NCBI GenBank assembly: GCA_026417815.1
Contig: JAOACN010000546.1
Coordinates: 1 to 7,405, forward strand
Origin: Chloroflexaceae bacterium
GTDB taxonomy: Bacteria; Chloroflexota; Chloroflexia; Chloroflexales; Chloroflexaceae
Length of the DNA: 7,405 nt
Direction of reading: 5' to 3'
Positions 1-5,779 of the stretch are shown one piece after another. Within the stretch, counting starts at the first letter, position 1, and the number at the start of each line of letters is the position of its first letter. A program made the translations under genes and the position numbers. The notes beneath the pieces were generated by a model. That model was not told the origin of the DNA. It saw only the letters and a program-made list of their open reading frames with translations, and searched no databases.

Positions 1-1
1 G

Positions 2-60
2 GTGTGGAGGTGTGGAGGTGGAAAACAACTTTCCTGTTCTATAGCTCTACAGTTCCACAG
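2..60. repeat. Octamer repeats in two opposite orientations
   Basis: Two exact direct copies of GTGTGGAG occupy 2-9 and 10-17, followed by GTGGAA at 18-23. At 37-60 there are three contiguous octamers, TTCTATAG, CTCTACAG and TTCCACAG, all fitting YTCYAYAG. The reverse complement of the first unit (CTCCACAC) resembles this second set, so the two groups are inverted relative to each other, and GTGGAA (18-23) can pair with TTCCAC (53-58). The array begins at the window edge and may continue to the left. Function is unknown; it looks like a short-period intergenic repeat. Confidence 0.5.
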
Positions 61-251
61 ATCATGGGGACGGCGAGCAACCGTCAAGCTGCAACGCTCG
101 ACACCCGGCAACGAAACGGTAATGCCTCCCGCATATAATCAGACTGACCTCGGCGGTTAGCGCATCCTTTACCTCCGCTTTACCACCGGATCACCCTGTT
201 GTGTCACAATGAGCGCAGCGCCGGGCAGCGTTTCCGGCATATTTGGTGTTC

Positions 252-261
252 CTAGATATAG
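252..261. promoter_or_regulatory. NrdR-box-like site 1
   Basis: CTAGATATAG fits the core pattern CWANATNTWG of the NrdR operator (family consensus about ACACWATATWGTGT). The near-palindromic flanks extend it to CCTAGATATAGG. The outer positions of the consensus are not matched. The call rests mainly on three such cores occurring in 114 bp at whole-turn spacing. Confidence 0.45.
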
Positions 262-295
262 GGGCTTCCTGCGATATAACTCCAGGAAGCCCCTA
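259..295. repeat. Perfect 13-bp inverted repeat (stem-loop)
   Basis: TAGGGGCTTCCTG (259-271) and CAGGAAGCCCCTA (283-295) are exact reverse complements around an 11-nt loop (272-282). No T-tract follows on either strand, so a classical intrinsic terminator is unlikely. The outer ends of both arms run into NrdR-like sites 1 and 2, so the element may be part of the operator architecture, a leader-RNA hairpin or a cruciform. Confidence 0.6.
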
Positions 296-302
296 GATGT
301 TG
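293..302. promoter_or_regulatory. NrdR-box-like site 2
   Basis: CTAGATGTTG fits CWANATNTWG, with some match to the outer consensus positions (C on the left, G on the right). It starts 41 bp after site 1, about four helical turns. NrdR sites are known to act as tandem boxes on the same face of the helix. Confidence 0.45.
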
Positions 303-307
303 AGGTG

Positions 308-339
308 TTATCCACATCTCATCCACAAAATGTGGATAA
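308..339. promoter_or_regulatory. Cluster of three DnaA boxes
   Basis: TTATCCACA at 308-316 (+) and TGTGGATAA at 331-339 (the same box on the minus strand) are both perfect matches to the E. coli DnaA consensus. TCATCCACA at 319-327 has one mismatch. Three boxes in 32 bp, with the outer pair inverted, are very unlikely by chance in GC-rich DNA. They could be part of a replication origin, a DnaA-titration site, or a DnaA-regulated promoter. The adjacent NrdR-like boxes favour the last, because E. coli nrdAB is known to be controlled by both DnaA and NrdR. Confidence 0.65.
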
Positions 340-355
340 GTGATTGGAGGATTGA

Positions 356-365
356 CTAGATGTAG
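356..365. promoter_or_regulatory. NrdR-box-like site 3 (best match)
   Basis: CTAGATGTAG sits within ACTAGATGTAGT, which matches 10 of 12 positions of the palindromic core ACTATATATAGT. It starts 63 bp after site 2, about six helical turns, so all three sites could lie on one face of the DNA. The DnaA-box cluster lies between sites 2 and 3. Confidence 0.5.
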
Positions 366-383
366 TGAGGTGGGGTCCTGAGT

Positions 384-422
384 GGGAGGGCCTGGGAGGG
401 CTCTGCTCTCCCAGACCCTCCT
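384..422 (-). terminator. GC-rich hairpin downstream of the ATPase gene
   Basis: Bases 385-398 pair with 408-421 (GGAGGG-C-CTGGGAG against CTCCCAG-A-CCCTCC): 13 base pairs with one mismatch around a 9-nt loop. The hairpin starts 27 nt past the stop of the minus-strand ATPase gene, where the three-gene operon ends, so a terminator or 3'-end stabiliser role fits. There is no U-tract on the minus strand, so intrinsic termination is uncertain. A related sequence sits behind the adaptor gene (3693-3732), which suggests an interspersed palindromic repeat. Confidence 0.45.
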
Positions 423-448
423 GTTCGGTGACTTGCTGGATGCACCAC

Positions 449-1303
449 TTACACCCGTTCCAGCAAATCGTGCAACACGGGGGCCGCCTCGGCCAGCGCC
501 GGCGGCAGGCGATCGCCGCGGAGAATGGCCTGACCGAGGGGCGAACGTTTCAATTCCAGCAATTCGCGCTCAAGCTCATTGCTCATCGAGACGTCGCGGA
601 GGATCCTGCCGTCGCGGAAGGTGATCACCCGCTGGGCCGCGGCGGCCACCTCGGTGTTGTGGGTCACGATCACCAGGGTCACACCCTGCTCGCGGTTGAG
701 GCGCGTCAGCAGGGCCACGATGTCGGCGGTGCTCTTGCTGTCGAGGTTGCCCGTGGGCTCATCGGCGAGCAGAATGGAGGGCGAATTGGCAAGAGCGCGC
801 GCAATCGCCACCCGCTGGCGCTCGCCCCCCGAAAGCTGGTTCGGCAGATGGTCCTGGCGCTCGGCCAGGCCCACCATCGCCAGCAACTCCATGGCCCGGG
901 CGCGGCGCTGCCCCGGGCGCAGCGGCAGTTCGTACATGGGCACCTCGACGTTCTCCCGCGCCGTCAGGGTCGGCAAGAGGTTGTGGCTCTGGAAAATGAA
1001 GCCGATGGTGCGGCTGCGAAAACGGTCCAGGTTGCGCACCTTTGACAGTGGCGTCCCGTTGACGATCACCTCGCCCGAGGTGGGCCGGTCGAGCGCCCCG
1101 ATCAGGTTCAGCAGGGTTGACTTGCCTGAGCCGGAGGGCCCTACGATCGCCAGCACCTCGCCGCGCCGGATCTGCAGATCCACGCCATCGAGGGCCTTCA
1201 CCGGCACCTTTTCCCCGTACACGCGGGTCAGCGCCCGGGTCTCCAGGATCACCTCGCTGGTTTCGGGTCGCGGCGCTTCCACCGCGATGACTGACTCAGC
1301 CAT
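449..1303 (-). CDS. ABC transporter ATP-binding protein (MacB/LolD type)
   Basis: This is the nucleotide-binding subunit of a mechanotransmission-type ABC transporter. It hydrolyses ATP at the inner face of the membrane and drives the permease encoded just upstream. In the 284-residue protein the Walker A motif GPSGSGKST is at 55-63, the Q-loop Gln at 105, the signature LSGGERQRVAIARA at 157-170, Walker B with ILLADEP at 177-183, and the switch His at 215. All catalytic residues are present. The body is typical of the LolD/MacB/FtsE branch. About 45 residues follow (240-284), rich in Leu, Glu and Arg, which the usual 220-235-residue LolD-type ATPase lacks. The ATG at 1303 is preferred. A GTG at 1312, three codons upstream and in frame, sits 3 nt after AGGAG and is a real alternative. 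The gene lies 83 nt after the permease stop and is last in the operon. The substrate cannot be told from sequence. Confidence 0.95.
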   Translation of the reverse strand: MAESVIAVEAPRPETSEVILETRALTRVYGEKVPVKALDGVDLQIRRGEVLAIVGPSGSGKSTLLNLIGALDRPTSGEVIVNGTPLSKVRNLDRFRSRTIGFIFQSHNLLPTLTARENVEVPMYELPLRPGQRRARAMELLAMVGLAERQDHLPNQLSGGERQRVAIARALANSPSILLADEPTGNLDSKSTADIVALLTRLNREQGVTLVIVTHNTEVAAAAQRVITFRDGRILRDVSMSNELERELLELKRSPLGQAILRGDRLPPALAEAAPVLHDLLERV

Positions 1304-1330
1304 AGCACGCACCTGCTCCTGATGTGAAGA

Positions 1331-1382
1331 GTGGTGAAACCAGGTTTCCCCACGCCCCCGCCACGGGCGCCGAAAGGGCGCC
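1331..1382 (-). repeat. Intergenic repeat and hairpin, permease-ATPase gap
   Basis: Immediately behind the permease stop, GGCGCC (1366-1371) and GGCGCC (1377-1382) form a 6-bp hairpin with a GAAAG loop. Next to it, 1331-1363 carries the palindrome GAAACC-A-GGTTTC (1336-1348) followed by CCCCACGCCCC. The 1331-1363 segment aligns with 3650-3680 in the other gap of the operon, with about three substitutions and two 1-nt gaps. The order in both gaps is stop, hairpin, palindromic repeat, ribosome-binding site. It is probably a dispersed family in this genome, perhaps acting in mRNA processing or stability. Confidence 0.55.
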
Positions 1383-1386
1383 TCCC

Positions 1387-3630
1387 CTACTCATAATGCA
1401 ACGCCTCGACCGGGCGCAGGCGCACCGCCCGCAGCGCCGGCAGCAGGCCGCCCGCCAGCCCCAATCCCAGGGCCATCGCCAGAATGCGCCCGACGTCGGC
1501 CGGAGCATAGGCAGCGTTAAGCATCGCACCGAAATTGGGCTCAAAGCGCACCAGTTGATTGATGCCGATGCCGATCAGCACTCCCGCCGCGGCGCTCAAC
1601 AGGCTGAGGGCGAAGGACTCGACGAGGATCATGCGCAACACCCGCCCCGCGCGCCAGCCAACCGCCCGCAGCACCCCGATCTCCTGGGTGCGTTCGTACA
1701 CGCTCATCAGCATCACGTTCATGATCACGATCCCGCCCACCAGCATCATCAGCGCCATCAGGGCGCCGAAGATGGCGTCCATCGTGGCAAAGTCCTGCAT
1801 CCGTTGCGTCAGATCGGCGGTCCGGGCCACCATGAGCTGCGGGTACCGCTCTTCGAGCATTCTGGCGATCTCGGCGGCCCGCTCGGGATGGTGCAGGGTG
1901 ATCCCCAGGAAAGAGACCTGCCGCGGCTTGGCGAAGAGCCGCTGCGCGTCCTTGAGCGGCACGACCGACCCGGCGTCTTCGTAGGCCAGACCGGTCTCGA
2001 AGATGCCGACGATGGTGAACGACTGCCCCGAGACGCGCAGTTGATCGCCAACGCCCTTCTCCAGGCTATTGGCCGCCATGCGTCCGAGGATCATCTCGCC
2101 GGGGCGCTGGATGGTGCGGCCTTCGCTGACCCGGTAGTGGGCCAGGTAGTTCTCCCGTGGATCAACGCCGTAGACCAGAAAGAACGGCAACCCCGGCACG
2201 GCGCTGGTGCCGAAGATCAGCCGCGAGACGCTCTTGACCTCGGGATGGGCGCGCAGTTGCTCGGCAACGCGCTCGTCAATCGCCGAGAACATCGCGTCTG
2301 AGGCCCCGGCCTGCTCGGCGAGGAGATCGGCCTGCCCGGCGGCCAGCAACTGGGTGATTGCCCGTCGCGCGCCCTCGCTGATGCCGGCAAGGGCCACGAT
2401 CAGCCCCACTCCGACGCCCAGACCGATCATGGTCATCGTGGTGCGCGTGGGGCGCCGCAGCAGGTTGCGCAGGGCCGGGCCGCGCATCACCGGGGCGAGC
2501 ATGCGCGTCATCGGTCCCCAGCGCACCGGCGCGCCGCTCTCGGCGCGCATGGCCTCCACCGGCGCCAGGCGCGCCGCTCGCCACGCCGGGTAGCCGCCGC
2601 CGACCAGGCCGAGCACACTGGCGATCACCAGAGCCTGGATGTAGCCAATCGGTTCCACTGTGCCGCTGAGGAACCCGCCCAGGGCCGCCGAACGCGACAG
2701 CAGGGCAATCGTCGCCGCGCTCAGCAGCAGCCCTGCGCCCCCGCCCACCAGGGACAGCAGCAACGCCTCGCCAAGAATGAGCCGCATCACCCGCCGCCGC
2801 CGCCAGCCCATCGCCCGCAGCACCCCGATCTCGCGGGTGCGCTCAAAGACGCTCATGAGCTGGGCGTTCATCATGCCCAGGCCGCCGACCAGAATGGCGA
2901 ACAGCCCGATCACCCAGCCCATGGCGCGGTAGATGTCCAGCAGTTCGTCCTGCGCGGTCGCCTCACCCGAGGCGGTGACCGCCAGCGTGGGCCAGCGGCC
3001 CTCAATCGCCCGCCGCACCTCCTCCCGGTCGCGCGGATCACGCAACTTGAGCTTGAAGAAGCTCACCTGGCGGCGCTTGTCGAAGGCCCGCTGCGCGTCG
3101 GCCAGGTGGATCACCGCCCCGTTGTCCTCGAAGCTCGACCCCGTCTCGTAGATGCCAACCACGTGGTAACTGATGTCGTTGATGCGGAACTTGTCGCCAA
3201 CGCGCTTTTTCAGGCTCTCGGCGCTCTTGCGGCCCAGCATCACCTCGCGTTTGGCGCTGATGGGCCGCCCGGCGATGATCTGGTAGCGGCGCATCCCGAA
3301 GCTGCGCGGGTCCTCGCCGCTCACCAGGAAGTAGGGCGACTCGGGCAGTTGCAGGATGCCCACCACCGCGCCGCTGACCTCGGCCACCCCGCGCATAGCG
3401 GCGATCTCCACGCCTACCTCTTCGTCAATCGCCCCGACGATGATCATCACCGCGTCCTTCTGGCTCACCAGCAGGTCAGCGTCGGCGCCGCTGCCCACCG
3501 CGCCGAACCCACTGGCCATGCCCTCGCCAAAGGCCGAGAGCACCACCACCGCCGCAACACCCACGGCGACCCCGAGGATGGTCAGGGCGGTACGCACCTT
3601 CCGGCGCAACAGGTTCTTGAAGCTGAGCAT
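1387..3630 (-). CDS. ABC transporter permease, two fused MacB/FtsX-type units
   Basis: This is the membrane subunit of a MacB/LolCDE-like ABC transporter, 747 residues long. It consists of two homologous permease units in one chain. Each has an N-terminal membrane helix (about 15-36 and 398-418), an external MacB-like domain of about 200 residues, and three more helices (about 236-258, 286-312, 330-350; and 617-642, 668-690, 714-735), predicting eight helices in all. The FtsX-domain coupling motif occurs twice: ERTREIGVLRAMGWRRRR (263-280) and ERTQEIGVLRAVGWR (646-660). Paired external motifs such as VGIYETGSSFED and VGIFETGLAYED confirm the duplication. The start at 3630 is chosen because TGAGGT precedes the ATG and MLSFKNLLRRK is a normal family N-terminus. 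The upstream in-frame ATG at 3765 would add 45 residues unlike the family and overlap the adaptor gene. A single fused chain could pair with an ATPase homodimer. Confidence 0.93.
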   Translation of the reverse strand: MLSFKNLLRRKVRTALTILGVAVGVAAVVVLSAFGEGMASGFGAVGSGADADLLVSQKDAVMIIVGAIDEEVGVEIAAMRGVAEVSGAVVGILQLPESPYFLVSGEDPRSFGMRRYQIIAGRPISAKREVMLGRKSAESLKKRVGDKFRINDISYHVVGIYETGSSFEDNGAVIHLADAQRAFDKRRQVSFFKLKLRDPRDREEVRRAIEGRWPTLAVTASGEATAQDELLDIYRAMGWVIGLFAILVGGLGMMNAQLMSVFERTREIGVLRAMGWRRRRVMRLILGEALLLSLVGGGAGLLLSAATIALLSRSAALGGFLSGTVEPIGYIQALVIASVLGLVGGGYPAWRAARLAPVEAMRAESGAPVRWGPMTRMLAPVMRGPALRNLLRRPTRTTMTMIGLGVGVGLIVALAGISEGARRAITQLLAAGQADLLAEQAGASDAMFSAIDERVAEQLRAHPEVKSVSRLIFGTSAVPGLPFFLVYGVDPRENYLAHYRVSEGRTIQRPGEMILGRMAANSLEKGVGDQLRVSGQSFTIVGIFETGLAYEDAGSVVPLKDAQRLFAKPRQVSFLGITLHHPERAAEIARMLEERYPQLMVARTADLTQRMQDFATMDAIFGALMALMMLVGGIVIMNVMLMSVYERTQEIGVLRAVGWRAGRVLRMILVESFALSLLSAAAGVLIGIGINQLVRFEPNFGAMLNAAYAPADVGRILAMALGLGLAGGLLPALRAVRLRPVEALHYE

Positions 3631-3649
3631 AATTACCTCAGGCAGGAGC

Positions 3650-3732
3650 GTGGAGAAACCAGGTTCCCCACACCCCTCCAACCCAGCGCAACGGGAGGGT
3701 TCCTGGGAAGGAAAAGCCCTCTCGGACCCTGA
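3650..3732 (-). repeat. Intergenic repeat and hairpin, adaptor-permease gap
   Basis: 3650-3680 is a second copy of the GAAACCAGGTT repeat also found at 1331-1363. Behind it (3693-3732) is a sequence similar to the hairpin at 384-423: GGGAGGG, then CCTGGGA, then GACCCT. It can fold as an imperfect hairpin, with AGGGT-t-CC (3696-3703) against GGACCCT (3724-3730). It fills most of the 127-nt gap between the adaptor stop and the permease start. The repeated layout suggests a mosaic repeat inserted at gene boundaries. It could also reduce read-through and so set subunit ratios. Confidence 0.5.
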
Positions 3733-3757
3733 CGCAGCAGGTGTCCCGGCCAGGCTC

Positions 3758-5242
3758 TCAATCACCCTCGATCGTCACCGTGGCGGTCATGTTCCAGCGG
3801 AGGCGCTCGTCCCACTGCTGCGGCTCAACGGTGACCGTGTAGATCACGTCGCCCTGGTAGGTCCGGCCCAGGGCCTGCATCTTCGTCACCGTGCCGGGCA
3901 GGGTGAGATCGGGCAGGGCGTCGAAGGTGAGCGTCACGCGATCGCCGACCCGCACGTTCACCACGTCAAGCTCGGTCAGATCGCTGGTCTCAACGCGCCA
4001 GCCGCTGAAATCGGCCAGCACGACGGCCGGCTCGCCCGGCGCGGGTTGTTCGCCGATCTTCAGGTTAATCTGCACCACCGTGCCGGCAAAGGGCGCGGTG
4101 AGGGTCGCGCGTTGGAGGGTCAGTTCGGCCTGGCGTAGCGCGGCCTGAGCGGCGCGGACGCGGGCCTCGGCAGCGGCGAGTTCGGGGGTGCGCGGCGGGG
4201 TGGTGAGTTGCTCCAGGGCGGCGCGGGCCTGGGCCACGGCAGCTTCGGCCGCCTCTACTTCGCCAGCGCGTCCCTCGCCGGTGAGGCGCGCCAGGGCCGC
4301 CTCCGCGGCGCTGACGCGGGCGCGCGCGGCCGCGATCTGGTCGGCGTCCGCTCCCGCCAGCACCTGCTCCAGGCGCGCCGCGGCCTCGCGCACCTGGGCC
4401 TCGGCGGCGGCGAGGCCGCTGCGCTCGGCCTCGCGGGCGCGCTCCAGGTCCACCTGCGCCTGGGCCAGCGCGGCCTCGCCGTTCTCGACGGCGCGGCGGG
4501 CCGCGGCCTCGGCGTCACGGCGCGCCTGGGGCAACTCGCCAGGCAGCTTCTCCAGCTCAATGTTCTCCCAGTAGATGCGCGAATAGGCGTCCTGGGCGTC
4601 ACGCAGGGCATTGGCGGCCTCGCTCAGGCGCGTCTCGGCGGCAAGTTTGGCGGCCGACAGCGTGGCGCGCTGGGCCTCCAGGTTGGCCCGGGCCTGCGCC
4701 AGGGCCGCGCGGGCCTGTTCGACCTCGGTGCCCCGCGCGCCGGCGAGCAGCCGCGCCAGCAGGGCCCGCGCCTGGGTCAGTTCATCGCGCGCGGCCTTGA
4801 CATCGGCGGACGTTACCCGCCCGCGTGTCTGCCGGGCGAGGGCCTCGGCCTGGGCAAGCTGCGCCTCGGCCGCGGCAACCGCCTCCGGGTCAGCCGGCTC
4901 GCGCAGCAGGTCGTACTGGGCACGGGCCTCATCGAGCGCCGCGCGCGCCCGGTCCACCGCCACTTCAAACTCGGCGCTGTCGAGCCGCACCAGGGGCGCG
5001 CCGGCGGCTACCGTCTGCCCTTCTTCCACCAGGATCGCCTCGACCACGCCAGAGGTGAGAAAGCGCAACTCGGCGCTGCGTATGGGCACGATCCGGCCGT
5101 CGGCCACAACCCGCGGGGCCACGATCTCGACCGTGGTCTCCACAGTTGGGGTCGGCGCAAACGCCCCTGGCACGGCACAGCCGGTTAACAGCAACAGCGC
5201 CGTGCCGGCCAGGCATCCAAACCGAACGACGGGTGGCTTCAT
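3758..5242 (-). CDS. HlyD/MacA-family adaptor lipoprotein with very long coiled coil
   Basis: This is the extracytoplasmic adaptor (membrane-fusion protein) of the transporter, 494 residues. Residues 1-22 are a lipoprotein signal peptide ending in the lipobox LLTG-C, with the lipidated Cys at 22. Next comes the first half of a biotinyl-lipoyl-like domain (about 45-90, with SGVVEAILVEEGQTVAAG), an Ala-rich coiled coil (about 92-378), the second lipoyl half (about 379-400, with LTAPFAGTVVQINLKIGEQ), and a beta-barrel domain to the C-terminus. The coiled coil is far longer than in MacA or AcrA. It is built of segments of about 26 residues on either side of an aromatic, proline-containing tip (about 219-238). 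The ATG at 5242 is chosen because GGAGG precedes it by 6 nt and the signal peptide starts there. An upstream in-frame ATG at 5371 would bury the signal sequence. It is the first gene of the operon. Confidence 0.93.
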   Translation of the reverse strand: MKPPVVRFGCLAGTALLLLTGCAVPGAFAPTPTVETTVEIVAPRVVADGRIVPIRSAELRFLTSGVVEAILVEEGQTVAAGAPLVRLDSAEFEVAVDRARAALDEARAQYDLLREPADPEAVAAAEAQLAQAEALARQTRGRVTSADVKAARDELTQARALLARLLAGARGTEVEQARAALAQARANLEAQRATLSAAKLAAETRLSEAANALRDAQDAYSRIYWENIELEKLPGELPQARRDAEAAARRAVENGEAALAQAQVDLERAREAERSGLAAAEAQVREAAARLEQVLAGADADQIAAARARVSAAEAALARLTGEGRAGEVEAAEAAVAQARAALEQLTTPPRTPELAAAEARVRAAQAALRQAELTLQRATLTAPFAGTVVQINLKIGEQPAPGEPAVVLADFSGWRVETSDLTELDVVNVRVGDRVTLTFDALPDLTLPGTVTKMQALGRTYQGDVIYTVTVEPQQWDERLRWNMTATVTIEGD

Positions 5243-5779
5243 CGCGCACCTCCACGGCTTCCAGAACTTACGGTATGGTTTCGCTGCGCGGCCTGCCGCG
5301 TACCAGTCTGGGGGAGGCGCAGAGGGCTGCGCCCTCCGCAATCCGCTGGTTCCGCCCACGGCGACGGGCACGTCTGCGTTTCGACCACGCGCACCCGCCG
5401 CGGGCGGAAGGGGAGTCGCGAGGAGGCTTCGCCTCCCCCGCTCCCTGCAATTGTCTTACCCAGAACCTCACAGGACTGGTAAACCCGTAAGGTCTGAGTT
5501 TATCATACTCCACAACCTCCTGCCGGCTGTCATTCTTTGTGAGGATTCCATCTCCTTCCCCACAACCAGGAAACGTCGCTCCCGAGATGGGGCGACACAC
5601 GGGGCAACCGAACGGTAAGAGATATCCACAGTGACTTAACATTTCTTCTCGCTGAAACTTCCGGCGGGCTGTAGGATGAGCAAAGAGCTATCGAAGTGGA
5701 CGAGCGAGCATTTAGGCAAGGCAGGACGCATCGCCGCCTTCGCGCCGGGCGGTGCGCTCCGCCAGAAAGGAGCGAGACC
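5243..5779. other. Divergent intergenic region with GC-rich hairpins
   Basis: These 537 nt separate the leftward efflux operon from the rightward CBS gene and should hold both promoters. No coding region is supported. Next to the adaptor gene are GC-rich hairpins: 5313-5322 with 5327-5337 (10 bp, one bulge), and GGAGGC-TTC-GCCTCC at 5422-5436, enclosed by GGGAG/CTCCC (5411-5415 and 5441-5445). These would lie in the operon leader RNA. The part from about 5450 to 5700 is less GC-rich and is the likelier promoter zone. A single DnaA-like ATATCCACA (one mismatch) is at 5622-5630. Confidence 0.55.
5502..5507 (-). promoter_or_regulatory. Possible -10 element for the efflux operon
   Basis: Read on the minus strand this is TATGAT, one mismatch from TATAAT, about 260 nt upstream of the adaptor start in the less GC-rich part of the region. 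No good -35 lies at 16-18 nt; the nearest is ATGACA at 20 nt. Small inverted arms GAGT/ACTC (5496-5499 and 5507-5510) flank it. This is a weak prediction. If right, the operon has a long structured leader. Confidence 0.25.

Larger units (their letters stand above)
1..448. other. Gene-free, signal-dense intergenic region
   Basis: No credible coding region lies here on either strand. The only small ORFs (64-138 and 209-343, both +) lack a Shine-Dalgarno sequence. The stretch is less GC-rich than the flanking genes and carries octamer repeats, three NrdR-box-like sites, a stem-loop, a DnaA-box cluster and a hairpin behind the ATPase gene. The genes to the right run towards this region on the minus strand. 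If the sites control a gene, it most likely lies left of the window and is also read leftwards. That is inference, since no such gene is visible. Confidence 0.7.

Noticed and set aside
64..138. 24-codon plus-strand ORF
   Set aside because: No ribosome-binding site, very short, no features.
134..139. TATAAT on the plus strand as a promoter
   Set aside because: No -35 at suitable distance (ACGAAA) and no plus-strand gene downstream; the next genes are antisense.
199..209. Perfect small palindrome TTGTG-T-CACAA as a CRP/FNR-type operator
   Set aside because: Arms of only 5 bp, not matching the spacing of CRP or FNR sites. No promoter nearby is well enough defined to support it.
209..343. 44-codon plus-strand ORF spanning the stem-loop and DnaA boxes
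   Set aside because: No Shine-Dalgarno sequence before the ATG and no protein-like features. The region is better explained by regulatory sites.
1..448. CRISPR array or tRNA/rRNA gene in the gene-free stretch
   Set aside because: No repeats of 24-40 nt with regular spacers, no cloverleaf arms and no rRNA-like conserved segments were seen here or elsewhere in the window.
365..1045. Plus-strand ORF of 226 codons, and similar long plus-strand ORFs at 1324-2301, 3106-3732, 3356-4138, 4208-5188 and 4611-5618
   Set aside because: They are antisense to the three clear ABC transporter genes. The composition (runs of Arg, Ser, His, Ala) is what GC-rich shadow frames give, and no family motif is seen.
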